Shown in pieces: positions 10,205 through 21,362 of a stretch of 64,000 nucleotides of DNA. The DNA comes from Zygnema cylindricum (lineage: Eukaryota; Streptophyta; Zygnematophyceae; Zygnematales; Zygnemataceae). Numbering within the stretch: position 1 is the stretch's first letter; each line of letters starts with the position of its first letter. Location of the stretch: the NCBI GenBank assembly GCA_037447655.1, contig JBBHKE010003380.1, positions 121,202 to 185,201 of the forward strand, in the 5' to 3' direction. Both the position numbers and the translations under genes were made by a program. The notes beneath the pieces were generated by a model that made no database searches, was not told the origin of the DNA, and worked only from the letters and a program-made list of their open reading frames with translations.

Positions 10205-11670
10205 ACATCCGAGAGGCCTTCTCATCAACAGAGCGAAACCAGTGGATCGAGGCAGCAAACGATAAAATGAAATCGATCATAGAGGCTCAGACATTAGAGC
10301 TTGTGGACCTTCCTCTAGACCGAAAAGCGATCCGCACCAAATGGGTATTCAAGGTAAAGTTAAATCATGATAATAGCATTAACGATATAAGGCCAGACTT
10401 GTGGCAAAGGGGTATAATCAAAAAGAAGGATTTGATTTTTAAGAAAGATTTTCTCTGGTTGTAAGATTTCCGACAATTAGGATTTTGTTGTCTCTAGTTG
10501 CGATAGAAGATATAGAAATACATCAGATGGATGTATAATTAACCTTTCTCCATGGAGAACTTGAGGAGACCATTTACATGTAGCAGCCTGAAATGTATGC
10601 AGAACGAAGAAAAGAGCATTTAGTATGCAAACTGCTAAAATCTTTGTACGGCCTAAAACAGGCCCCTAGGCAATGGAATCTGAAGCTAGATGAATTATTG
10701 ACTAGCCTAGGATTTTAAAGGATAAGTTGTGATCACTCTGTCTACGTTCTAAAGGGTGAGAATGGGATAATGTATATAGCGGTGAATGCAGATGATTTAC
10801 TATTAAATAGCAAATCAATGGCTGAAATTAACAAAATCTAGACTGTTTTAAATTCACGGTTCGAGATGAAAGACCTCAGTGAGGAAAAATATATTTTGGG
10901 GATCCAGGTAGAGAGGGACATAAATAAGAATGTAATAAAATTGACTCAAAAAGAGACTATTGGAAGCATGTTAGATGAGTACGGAATGCGGATGACAAAA
11001 GGATGTCTAACTCCAATTGAGCTTCGGCAAAAGTTAGAGGGAGAAGAGACAGAACCGGGTGTCATTTTAAGCGAGCATTTAGAGTCAAGGGAGAATGATC
11101 CTATGTCACTAATACCTTACAGACAGATAGTGGGAAGCTTAATATATTTCATGAACTGTAGTCGTTTTGACATTGCTGCAGTAGTTGGGGTACTGAGCAG
11201 AAGTCTAGAGAATCCGAGAAAATCTGATCTTGATGCAGCAAGGAGAGTCTTAAGTATTTGGCAGGAACCAAAGACCTCAAACTCACACTAGGCGGAGGAG
11301 AAGTGAAGCTGCAAACGTGGAGTGATGCAAGCTACGACGACATGCCAAGCCAAAAATCCACAACTAGATTCGTTCTACAAATTGGGAACAAGACTTGCTG
11401 CTGGAGCAGCAAACTTCAAAAGGTTACACCACAGTTGACAATGGACTCAGAATATACCAGGATGCCATTGCCATTGCCTCTAACCCAAGTCACCACTTGA
11501 AGAGTAAACACATGGATGAAAGATTACACTTTGTAAATGAAAAAGTGTTCTCTAGGGTGATTAAATTATGCTATCTTCCAGACCTAAAAATGATTGCTGA
11601 TATGTTTACTAAAGTTGTTCCTGCTCCCAAGTTGAGGTATTGTAGGGATGTAGTAGGATTGGGTGAATAG
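10205..11670 (+). pseudogene. Element B RT and RNase H (broken)
   Basis: RT blocks TKWVFKVKLN (about 10340), [11 protein letters not shown] (about 10650) and KYILGIQVERD (about 10890) identify copia RT. The catalytic box that should read YVDD is NADD here (about 10786-10797), so the first two residues of the box are changed while both Asp remain. RNase H blocks WSDASYDD, CCWSSKLQKV and DSEY follow in the frame 11258-11500, and the C-terminus ends at 11670 with DMFTKVVPAPKLRYC. Several stops interrupt the reading. Confidence 0.8.
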
Positions 11671-11832
11671 GTGAGTTGTTGCACTGCGATACTGCCAAGC
11701 TGCACTAGTCCACAAATCAGGGTGTAGTGGGACTAAGTGACTAGTTGATTTGCTGCGCTGCTATGCTGCCATGTTGTGCTAACTATCACATCGCAGTTGC
11801 GCTAATACACTGAGTCTAAAGCTTTAGGGGAG
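11671..11832 (+). other. Element B 3' untranslated stretch and polypurine tract
   Basis: Between the pol stop and the 3' LTR. It is rich in GCTGC/GCACTGC-like repeats and ends in the purine run TTTAGGGGAG (11823-11832), the plus-strand primer next to LTR start TGTTGATT. Confidence 0.65.
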
Positions 11833-12699
11833 TGTTGATTTTGGAAAGCTTGAAGTCTCATTAAATTAGTGTGACGACAAGAAGGCAAATCTATAAGGAC
11901 ACACGTCGTCACTTAAAGCTCATTATAAGTTTTGGAAATGCACTTATATCCATATACACATATCACACATCGGGTGGGACAACTCAGCTACGATGCAGCA
12001 ACGCAACTAGGATGCAACAATATAGCTGCGATGCAGACAGCACAACGGAACTGCGATGTAGCAACGTAGCTGCGATGAATAGAGGACGACGCAACTGCGA
12101 TTACTGTTAATATGGTCCCTACGGACAATGCAGCCGTGGATATGATAATGTGATTCAGTACAATACAAAGCAACTGCGATGGATATGAATCTAGTTAACG
12201 GACGAGTTTCATAGGATGATCACATTGGACTTAGCCGCCAAATATAATATACTATTACTTAGTATAGATTCTGAGAAATGCTGATTAGCTTAGTGTTAGC
12301 TCAACGATAGCTTCACAGATTAGTGTTAGCTTGGTTGTCTGACATACCTCTCAGGTACACTTGTATCATCGATACAACACAAGTATAAGAAGTAGGACGT
12401 AGAACATTTAATGTATCCAGACGTCCAAGTAGTAAAACTGCAAACAATTTTTGGGAAACTTCCGAGTGTTATATCTTCAGTGTTGTTGGGTCAATTGTGT
12501 TGAAACTTTGGGAATTATCAGTGTTTATGCTGCTCTCTATTGTGATAGAGCTTTGTGAGGTTTGCATGCTTGTATAAGATTTGGTAAGCACTTTAAAATA
12601 GTTGTTTGGTTAGATTCTTGATATCTTCTGAGAGTTTATCATGTCTACTTCTACTACTAGTGCTGCTCCTCCACTTGCACCGGTGGTCGTAGAACAACA
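11833..12699 (+). repeat. Element B 3' LTR
   Basis: An 867-bp LTR, TGTTGATT...ACAACA. The part 11985-12105 is an irregular array of GCAACT and GCTGCGATG-type motifs that is missing from the 5' LTR. Like the 5' copy it carries the first 20 codons of gag (ATG at 12641). Confidence 0.75.
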
Positions 12700-12916
12700 C
12701 AAGGTATCTAAATTGTCTCACCCGGATGAACCTCAACCATATGGAGAGGCAATGAAATGCCTGAAAAGAAACCGGTGGAAGACGGCCATCTATGAAGAGA
12801 TGACTTCAATCATGGCGGCTGAAACATGGGAGTTGGTGGACTATCTACCCGATCGAAAACCAATTAAATGTAAGTGGGTTTTCAAATTAAAACTGAATCC
12901 GGACAATAATTATTGA
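12641..12916 (+). other. Chimeric ORF: LTR-borne gag start fused to A4 RT
   Basis: The B-family 3' LTR supplies ATG and about 19 codons (MSTSTTSAAPP...), and the frame runs uninterrupted across the LTR edge at 12699 into host A4 RT sequence (VSKLSHPDEPQPYGEAM to [13 protein letters not shown]), stopping at 12916. It is an accidental in-frame fusion with an LTR promoter upstream. It shows what a start codon inside an LTR can do to sequence downstream. No function is implied. Confidence 0.7.
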
Positions 12917-14312
12917 GAGGTATAAGGCCCGGTTAGTTGCCAAAGGTTTTACTCAGAAAGAGGGAATAGACTACAAATAAACCTTTGCTCCAGTCGTCAG
13001 ATTTCCCTCGGTCCGGATACTTCTTAATTTGGCAGCTGTAGAAGACATGGAAGTACACCAGATGAACATCAAAACAACCTTCTTACATAGAGAAATAGAG
13101 GAGGAGATCATCATGCGACAGCCAGAAGGATTTGTCGAACAAGAAAAGGAAAGTAAGGTATGCCGGCTGATCAAATCTCTCTATGGTTTGAACAGGCGCC
13201 AAGACAATAGAACAAGAAACTTGATGAGTTTCTTACCGGTCTAGGATACATCCGAATCAGTTGAGATCATCCAATTTTTTTTTTTGAAGATGAGGAAGGC
13301 GTCATCTTTGTTGCAATTTGCGTTGATGATTTGCTTGCTCTGAGTAAGTCAATTAAGAAAATCAACAAACTAGAAACAGATCTACAAGGAAGATTTGAAA
13401 TGAACGACATGGGGGAGACAAGATATATTCTAGGAATAAAAGTAGAGAGAGATAGAGAAAAGAGAGTAATTAGACTAACTCGGAAAAAGGCAATTGGAAA
13501 CATGTTGGAAAATTTCAAATGGAAAAATCCAATAGTTGTACAACTCCCATAGACTTAAAGAAGGGAAGTGAGGGGAGTTAGGAAGGAGATATCATAATTC
13601 TAGATGATGAACTAGGTCCAGAAGAGAAGAAGTTTATGCAGACTATCTCATACAGACACGTAGTGGGCAGTGTGATTTATTTTATGAATTCTACCAGACC
13701 GAATTTGGCACCTGTTGTAGGAGTGCTAAGTAGGAGTATGAATGCTCCTACCAAAAGAGATTGGGAAGCAGCTAAGAGGGTCCTCAAATATCTCAAAGTA
13801 ACTAGGGATCTATGGCTACATCTAGGTGGGGAAAATACTGACATCACTAGTGGGAGTGATGCCAACTATAGGGATGCTCGGATGCGAAGATGCACATCTG
13901 AATATGTGTTCTATGTGGGGAATGGTGCTTTTTGTTGGAGCAGTAAACAGCAAAAGGTCATTGCTCAATCCACCATGGAGGCAGAGTATATGGCATCTTG
14001 CTCTGTTGTGAAGGAATTAATGTGGGTCAAATCCTTGCTTGGTGAATAAGGGCATCTTAAAATGGAATTTAGAAAATATTATGTGATAATCAAGCAGCAA
14101 TTGCAATTGCTGCTAATCCTAAACATCACTTTAAAGCAAAGCACATGGATATCTGACTTAGCTTTGTCATAGAAATGGTAGAGAATAAAATAATAAGTCT
14201 AGAGTATAGACCAGATAGTGAGATGGTGGCAGACATGATGACAAAGCCTGTGCCTTCTCCTAAATTAATTTTCTGTAGAGAGAAGTGTGGACTTAAATTT
14301 AAAAGACACTAG
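12700..14312 (+). pseudogene. A4 RT and RNase H (broken)
   Basis: Continuation of A4 pol after element B. RT motifs [47 protein letters not shown] and YGLN are spread over three frames. The catalytic box is CVDD (about 13319-13330) instead of YVDD. The RNase H part (13636-14049) is open with GSDANYRDARMRR, CWSSKQQKVIAQS and MEAEYMAS. The last 260 bp, including AAIAIAANPKHHFKAKHM and MVADMMTKPVPSPK, lie in another frame with a stop near 14155. The pol stop is at 14310-14312, followed by a purine tract before the LTR. Confidence 0.85.
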
Positions 14313-14325
14313 AAAATAAGGGAAG

Positions 14326-15327
14326 TGTTGAAATTGAAGGTTTACTTAGGTATTTTCTAGGTTACTTAATTAACTTAAATAGGAGCAGGAAAAAGCAGAG
14401 GCAGACTACTTCTAACTTCTCTCTCTAGCCCCCATACTTATTGTAGTCACTAAATGCTGGAGAGGAAGCAAGAGCCATGGCTGCCTATGTTTCCCTTAGA
14501 GTCAGAAGACAGCCCTTAGGTAAACTTACCAAAAAGGATGACGGACCCAAGATTTGATCCTGGTACCTACCGTCCGTCCAAATAGCCAAATGTCGTTACC
14601 ATGTAGCCTAACACCTGTGTCGAAGTATATAGGGTATGATGGCTACTTAAAGACGTGGAAATAAAGAAGTTCATTTAAATGACGAACGGACCACAATCAC
14701 ATAGACATAGTTAGATAGAATTACATCAAAAAATATTGTTTGTATTTTAAACGGCTATAAATTAAGGTCGATATCAATCGGACAGCGGAGGAAGAAGCCC
14801 AAATCACGGAATGGACGATTTGGCGGTTTGAGGTCACAGCCACACCAGGTGACACATGGCAATATGACATTGGATAGCGGCATCTCCAAAACATACCATG
14901 CCGAACCTGGATATGGCAAGTGTCGTCTTCTTGGCCATGTCATACAATGGCAGTACAGAAAGAACTACGAGCCAAGTACCTTTTTGTACTGTACAGTGAA
15001 TTGATTGGCTCCATATTTCAGTAGTAGAGGGATTAGAGAGGGGTTTAGGAATTAGGAAAGTTAGAGGTAGCCGCCTCTTTCTCCCAAAGAGCTCTTGTAT
15101 AAAAGGTCATCTTTGACCATTGATAATTTACTGCTCAAGGAGCATTTTCAAGGACTCTTTTTGAAACAGACTAAGGGGAGTTTGTTCTTCTAAGGGGTGA
15201 TGTTTGACCAGTGTGTATTTTGTCAATGAGTCAATAATACTTATACAAAGGCTAAAGGATTGAGGCTATCCTAGGGGCTTTTGGTAACCAGCCTACTCAG
15301 AGTACGAATGGAGGTCTTAGAGTTGCA
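14326..15327 (+). repeat. LTR-5, shared by A4 (3') and A5 (5')
   Basis: A complete 1002-bp family A LTR, TGTTGAAATT...AGAGTTGCA. A4's polypurine tract (AAAATAAGGGAAG) precedes it; a primer site (GGTTATGGGCAC, one mismatch) and A5 gag follow it. This arrangement makes it both a 3' and a 5' LTR. It contains a TATA box (TATAAAAGG, near 15098) and an antisense tRNA-like block (14540-14620). Confidence 0.85.
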
Positions 15328-15962
15328 GGTTATGGGCACACCTTTTAGGGTGCGTGTATTCAAAGGAACAAGGTTTATCTATTGGGAAACTATGATCAAG
15401 GGTGTATTTCATGAAATGCACTTATGGGGGATAATAAGTGGTCGGGTGAGGAGACCATCAAAAACATTTCGTGTTCCACCTGCTCTCGGTGGAGTCAGAT
15501 TCTTTGAAAGATGTGAACAAACAGAGGGGACAAATGAGGATGACAAAGAAAAATCTATTCTGGACAAAGGAATGGAGAAAGGAAAGGAGACTCTCACTCT
15601 GATTGCATCATCCATTGCATCAAGGTCAGCTACCGGAGAAGTATAAACAAAGGCGAATGATGTAGAAATCTGGGACAACAACAATAAAGTAGCTAAACAC
15701 CTTATCCTCAAGCATCTCACTCAAGGAGTGGCTAGCCCCCATCTAAAGGTGGTTAAGGCAACAAGAATCTTGACGGCTCTTGTTGATGTATTCAAGAGCA
15801 ATACGATTCAACAACAACAACTAGCAGATCAAAAAATAAGTTCATACACTTAAAAATAGGGAAAATTGTTAGACTTTTGTAATGACTTAGCCGGACTGTT
15901 CATGAAAGTCGAGAGTGCTAGACGTCAGCTAAAAGAAAAGAAAAAGGTGAACAAGTTGTTGT
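15308..15962 (+). pseudogene. A5 gag, N-terminal part
   Basis: From the LTR-borne ATG at 15308 the frame runs to 15646 (MEVLELQVMGTPFRV..., then a polar KEKSILDKGMEKGKE stretch); an in-frame upstream ATG at 15281 also exists. Gag similarity continues in other frames through HLILKHLTQGVA, QQQQLADQK and LDFCNDLAGLF to about 15962 (KVNKLLF), where it stops abruptly at unrelated sequence. Confidence 0.75.
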
Positions 15963-16834
15963 TCTGTGACTGCTACACCAACTGAAAATGAAGATGATGT
16001 TGGAGTAGACATCACAGAATTCAGATAAGCAAGAAGCTCTCACAGATGCTTAGAAAAAAAATACACACAACTTTGGAACACAGCCAAAGATAATTTAGGC
16101 ATCTAAATGGCCTACAAATTTGACACAATGCAGATAATACACAAGGATCCACAAGTGCAAATCTAAAAAAAAAATCTGCAAACAGATCTGAGAGATATTC
16201 TCAATCAAAGATATCAAAAATGTCACAGCATAATTTTGATACTACAAGTTCCTAATTATGAGATGGCTAAGTCCTATTCTTATACCTAAAAGATCTATTT
16301 TTCTAATAGCTAGCAGCCACTTATTTCCCTAACTAAGCAAAGGAAGCATACCAGCCATGCATCAATAATATCTCCTATCTAAAAGGGGATACCTGAATAT
16401 GTCAAGGTATGTCATGCAGAAAGAATCTGAACTGAGACATTAATCAAACAAAACACGCTTCTATACAAACTAGAGATAAGTGACATCACAGTACACCGTG
16501 TACAAAACACGTCAGATAATTACAGACGTGGTCTCGGATGACCACCTTCCGTCGGCAACAAATCTTCACCGTCCATCATTTCCAAGTTTCATCCAAGATG
16601 AAACTTTTATGTGACACTTCAGTCTTTATTGTAAGTCAGAATAGTATGGACGAATCTTTGTAGAGTGTCTCATTTACCGACGCGTGTCATGAAGTGTGTC
16701 ACACCGTGAACTTCCTCACTGTTCACTGTAACATTAATTCTTGAACATACTAAACCAGACTTTTCACAAAATATTCTAAATAATGAGAATTTTTTTAGAA
16801 AAACATAGTAAGCCGAGTACAAGAGTTATCAGTT
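15963..16834. mobile_element. Unidentified ~870-bp insertion in A5 gag
   Basis: This block replaces about 60 bp of gag coding sequence. It shares nothing obvious with the A or B elements and has no sizeable ORF. It contains the near-palindrome ACACCGTGTAC and a tract of CTTCCGTCGGC-like sequence. It may be a solo LTR or another short transposon, but I find no convincing terminal repeats or target duplication. Confidence 0.4.
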
Positions 16835-17160
16835 TATAGATGGATTTTGAACTAAGTGGCCATGGAAATTCACAAAGGAGGGAAGAGTGCACAAACTTTG
16901 GCTGCAAGAATAGATTGGAGAAACCAAGTCTCCAAGAAACCTTACAAGAACTTTAGAGAAGGAGGTAGCGAAAGTCAAGGAGAGGGATCTGCAAGAGGTT
17001 TCCCAAAAGGATTGTGTCATTTTTGTAAGAAGCATGGTCACTACACGACTGATTTTAACCGACTTGCCGATTTGAGGAGCAACAAGGGATCTGAAAATCA
17101 TAATTCACGTGGAAAGAAAAAGACATTTGTTGCAACCCAACATTTGTTGCATTCCCTTCT
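16835..17160 (+). pseudogene. A5 gag, C-terminal part with zinc knuckle
   Basis: Gag resumes with RIDWRNQVSKKPYKN and SARGFPKGLCHFCKK in the frame 16856-17272. The nucleocapsid knuckle is CHFCKKHGHYTTDF, so its last zinc ligand is Phe instead of Cys. A basic RGKKKTFV stretch follows just before the inversion breakpoint. Confidence 0.75.
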
Positions 17161-17173
17161 TTTCAATAGTCGG

Positions 17174-19126
17174 ATCTCCTTTTCGAGTTCTTTCTTAAGG
17201 GAATCTGACTATCGGAGCAAAGGTCTCGTCATAGTGAATACCTTCTTTCTGTGTATATCGTTTAGCCACTAGCCGAGCCTTATATCTCTCAATAATATTG
17301 TTCGGGTTTAGTTTAAGTTTGAAAACCCACTTACCTCCAATCAGTTTTCTATCCCGTGGACAGTCCACCTGCTCCCATGTATTTGCCTCTATAATGGAAG
17401 TCGTCTCCTCATTAATAGCAGTTACCAACCATTTACTCTCCAGATAATATACAGCTTCTTGATATGTTTGTGGCTCTTTTAGGTGAGATAGCTTAGTGAC
17501 CTTGTTATTCTGCTGTCTCTCCTAGATCCGTTTGGTGCTCCTTCGTCCTCCCTCAAACTCAGAAGCCAATTTTGATGGCAATCTTAGATTTCGACTTTTC
17601 TTTTCTTTGTCTCCCCTTTCGGTTGGATCCAAATGTCTTTCCTCTTCCTCTTTTTCCATTGTTTCTGTTTCAGTCTGAATTACATCATTAGAGAGTTATT
17701 CATCTTTTTGATGAACTTCCTCAAAAACCAGTTCTTCCACTTGAAGATTTTTTGTAGAAGCACTTCCTATTACCTCCTCTTGCTTACTTTAAAATGTGGT
17801 TCTCACTGTTTTTTTGTATTTGAATGGATCTATCAATTTCTTTTCATCCATCTTTACTAAGTGTTTTACCAAAATTACATCTTTCCTCTCAAGATCATAT
17901 ACTCTGTATCAATTTGTGTCATCATCATAGCCCAAAAAATATCCTGGTTTTTTGTTAGATTTTACTTTCCACTTTGACTTATCATTTTCTAATGTGTATA
18001 CTTGACTACCGAAGATTTTGAGATGAGATAGAGCTGGTTTTATGCTTGTCCATCACTCATAAGGTGTTTGTCTTTTAAAGCTGATAGTAGTACTATTTTT
18101 TTGAGATACTTAGCACAATTCAAGGCCTCTACCCAAAAACGCCATCCTATATTCTTGTAATTCAACATGCACATTGCGCTCTCCCCTAAAGTTATGTTTA
18201 GTCTTTCTACAACGTCATTTTTTTTTATATTGTATGGAAAAGTTTTCTGGTGTTGGATTCCCTCTCTTTTCAAATATTCCTGAAACTGATTTGAGGTATA
18301 CATCCCCCCGATATCACTTCTTATTCTCTTAATGGGTCTTCCATGTAACTTTTCACTCCAGGCTTTATATTATGTGGAACATTTGGATGCTTCTGACTTT
18401 TGATGATAAAGTAAGCCTCTAAATATCTAGACTAACCATCTGTCAAAGTCATCATATCCCTCTTTCCTCCTGGTGAGGGAACTCTAGCATGTCCTCAGAT
18501 GTCAATGTGTATTAGATCTAGTACCTTAAGTCCCATATCGGTGGGAGATTTTGTAAAAGGGAACTTATGTATTTTTCCTTGAGCACATCCGATGCAATCT
18601 TCTAATTTCTCATCATCTCCAAAATCCATGCCCTAAATCACTCCATTTTTCTTCATTTTTTTAACCTTTCTGCAGGCACATGCCCAAGTCTTTTGTGTCG
18701 GATCTCCATATCGTTCACACATGAATACATAGCCATTTCTATTCATTATTCAAGACCAACTTGAACATTCTTTGACTTTCTTTCACAAATGTAAAATAGA
18801 TGCTACCCTCAAAGCTAGCTGTAAAGACACCTTTTTAAGTGTTTATTTCAAAACTTTTATCATCTAGCACGTAGGTAAATATGAGATTTTTGTTAAGCTA
18901 GGGAATATAGAGCACATATGTTAAGGTTACCATGTACACTTGTCTATCTACCTAGACTTTCAGATCAGCTGATCCAACTAAAGTGGTGGTCAGAACCCTC
19001 CCATTTCCATATTCTATCTCAATTGAAGGAATCATTCTAAGCTTAACAAACAACTTTTTTTCTCTACACATGTTTATAGTTGCACCTGAATCAGTTCTTT
19101 TGAAAAGGAGAACTCGAAAAGGAGAT
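17174..19126 (-). pseudogene. Inverted A5 segment: protease to N-terminal RT
   Basis: On the minus strand this segment reads, in pol order: a protease region with DSGAT near 19090, weak pre-integrase traces near 18600-18720, integrase pieces (18303-18040: YTSNQFQEYLKREGIQHQK, then NDVVERLN with the Glu kept), a linker, and RT N-terminus (17428-17195: [20 protein letters not shown] and [16 protein letters not shown]). It ends at the GELEKEI codons of RT. The plus-strand A5 RT resumes at exactly the same motif at 19110, and the 17-base sequence GAACTCGAAAAGGAGAT occurs at both breakpoints in inverted orientation. It is therefore best read as an inversion within A5, not a separate element. Confidence 0.75.
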
Positions 19127-20317
19127 ATTCATGAAACAACCAGAGGGATTTGTGGAAAAAGGTGAGGAAAGCAAGGTGTGCAGATTAATAGAAAATCACT
19201 GTATGAACAAAAACACGCTCCACTGCAATGGAATAAGAAACAAGATGAATTTTTGACAGAACTTGGATATATAAAGATCACCTCAGATCACTCAATTTAC
19301 TTGTTTGAAGATGAGGAAAGTGTCATCTTTATTGCAATATACGTTGATGATCTACTAGTGTTAAGTTGGTCATTGGAAAATATCATTAAACAAAAGAAAG
19401 ACTAGAAGGGTCGCTTTAACATGAAGGATTAAAGAGAGGCTAAATATATCCTAGAGATATAAATGGAAAGAGATAGGGAGAGAAGAATCATCAGATTAAC
19501 ACATAAGAAAGCAATAGGAAATATGTAGAAGAAATTCCAATTAGAGAAAGCCAACAACTTGTCTACTCCAATGGAATTGAAGAAAGTAAGTGAGGGGATC
19601 TTAGAGAGAGGTGTTGTAACCTTAGATGATCAGACGAGTGAAGAGGAGGAATCATTTATGAGAGGTATTCCATACAGATAGGTTGTTGGAAGTCTAATTA
19701 CTTTATGTAATGCACTAGGCCTGATATTGTAGGTGCACTTGGAATCTTGAGTAGAAGTCTTAATCATCCTAGAAAAAGAGAATGGGAGGCAGCTAAGAGG
19801 GTCATGAGATATCTGGTGGGAACCCGCGACTTATGGTTGCATCTGGGATTGGACAAAAGTGACATCACTACATGGAGTGATGCCATTTATGGTGATGCTC
19901 CAATGAGGAGATGTACTTCTAGGTATGTATTGTATGTTGGAAATGGTGCTTGTTGTTGGATAAGTAAGCAACAAAATTAGATAACATAGTCCACCATAGA
20001 GGCTGAGTATATGGCCTCTTATTCAGCAGTAAAAGAATTGATGTGGTTTAGTCATTGTTACAAGCGTTGGGTTTTATGAAAGATGGAGTTCAAAAGGTCT
20101 TTTATGATAATCAAGCTGTAATAGCTATTGCAAAAAAACGAAAACATCACTTTAAGGCAAGATTGAATTTTTAAAGGAAAAGGTAGAGAAAAAAGTGATC
20201 AGTTTGGAATACAAGCTTGATCAAGAAATGGTAGTTGACATGATTACAAAACGTGTTCCCTCTCCCAAATTAAAATTTTGTAGAGATAGGTGTGGACTAA
20301 AATTGAAAACTGACTAG
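19127..20317 (+). pseudogene. A5 RT (C-terminal part) and RNase H (broken)
   Basis: RT resumes with MKQPEGFVEKGEESKVCRLI and DEFLTELGYIKI. The catalytic box YVDD is intact (about 19351). The usual YGLKQAP is degraded to YEQKHAP. Stops at about 19403 and 19430 break the thumb region. RNase H blocks TTWSDAIYGDAPMRRC and CCWISKQQ lie in 19747-19980; later parts carry stops. The pol stop is at 20315-20317, followed by the purine tract ATTAGGGGAG next to the LTR. Confidence 0.8.
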
Positions 20318-20330
20318 AAAATTAGGGGAG

Positions 20331-21362
20331 TGTAGAAATAAATGATAATAAAAGTTTTTTCTAGGTCTAATAAACAAAAAGAAAACAGGCTATGTAAGTT
20401 AGTCAACCTAACTCGTAATCTCTCTCAAGTCCCTATATTTATTGTGGTCACTGAAGACTTTGGAGATAGATGGAGCCATGGCTAACGAGAGGAGAAGGTA
20501 GGAAGATAAAGGAGACTAAGAGTGACAAAAACACTCTTTAAGACAAAGGTGACTCTGGCAGGACTCGAACCTTTGACCGACAGAGTTAGGCGTAGCCGTC
20601 CGCTCTAACCGGTTAGTCGTCGAAGATCGCTAGAGTACATAGGGTTTGATAATTATTTAACGATGTCACTCTACAAAAATTCATTTAACTAATTATATGG
20701 GCTTAGTGTAAAATTGTGAGAGTTGTACAATACCTCCTTTGATACAAATGTACCATACATTTGTTTGGACGGCTTACATTGAAAGTCAGTCTACATATGA
20801 TGGCTCACATTCAAGTCGACATTGCAAAATGACCAAATCGGCGGATTGGGCTTGTAACGTCACCAGTTGACACGTGGCGCACTCTCATTATTTAGTAGAA
20901 TTCTCGGAGCACATCAGAACAAGTGGGGAGTCGACAAGTGGCTGCCCCTAAGCCACGTAGTACAAGGGGCAGCCACGTCGTACAATGATCGTACGAGAAG
21001 TACTATGGCTTGTGTACTTTATTGTACGATATAGTCCTCTGATTGGTTAGGTACATCGGTAATATAGGGTTTAGAAAGGGGTTTTAAGACTTAAGAAATT
21101 TTGAGGCATTCGCCTCTCTCCTAGTGAGCTTATATACAAAATGTCAACTTTGACCTCAGATAATTAGACTGCTTAGTTGACCAAATTTGGGGATTTCTTT
21201 TCCGTCTCACTTAGGGGAGTTAGGCTCTCATAGGGGTGAGGGTGGACAGATCTGTTGGGAATCAGTTGATTATTGTTGTGCAAAGTAGGAAAATTGTTTT
21301 TATCCTAGAGGGCTTCTAATAGTCTACCAATTTTGTGGGTCAATGGCGACCACATAATTACA
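20331..21362 (+). repeat. LTR-6, 3' LTR of A5
   Basis: A 1032-bp LTR, TGTAGAAATAAATG...ATTACA, with the family blocks: an antisense tRNA-like stretch (about 20550-20625), GTAC-rich dyad (20991-21027), TATA-like TATATACAAAA and TGTCAACTTTGACC. The terminal gag codons are diverged but the ATG remains. It lies directly against the broken end of A7. Confidence 0.8.

Larger units (their letters stand above)
7081..12699 (+). mobile_element. Copia element B (second family), inserted in A4
   Basis: A Ty1/copia element of a family distinct from A, in the same orientation as its host. It has a 5'-shortened LTR (7081-7656), primer site, gag, protease, integrase, RT, RNase H, a polypurine tract (about 11823-11832) and a longer 3' LTR (11833-12699). 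Host A4 pol resumes at 12700. The flanking five bases (ATCCG left, CAAGG right) do not match. With the shortened 5' LTR and missing host linker, this suggests a deletion at the left junction after insertion. Its pol has many stops. Confidence 0.85.
3776..15327 (+). mobile_element. Copia element A4 (nested by element B; shares its 3' LTR with A5)
   Basis: Plus-strand Ty1/copia element with a 5'-truncated LTR (3776-4591), gag, protease and integrase (4572-7080), a 5.6-kb insertion of element B (7081-12699), then RT and RNase H (12700-14312) and a complete 3' LTR (14326-15327). About 240 bp of linker between integrase and RT is absent at the insertion point compared with A8. The 3' LTR also serves as 5' LTR of A5. 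Stops and frameshifts in every domain make it non-autonomous. Confidence 0.85.
14326..21362 (+). mobile_element. Copia element A5 (internally inverted)
   Basis: Family A element with both LTRs (14326-15327 and 20331-21362). Its gag is interrupted by about 870 bp of unrelated DNA. The section from protease to the N-terminal part of RT is inverted (17174-19126). RT and RNase H then continue on the plus strand to 20317. Its 3' LTR abuts the truncated end of A7. Confidence 0.8.

Noticed and set aside
17195-19100. A separate minus-strand copia element (not an inversion)
   Set aside because: It has no LTRs, gag or RNase H of its own; it holds exactly the segment missing from A5, and both breakpoints share the same 17-bp motif.
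3776-21362. Endogenous plant pararetrovirus
   Set aside because: Integrase precedes RT, LTRs and polypurine tracts are present, and no movement protein is seen, all of which fit Ty1/copia.
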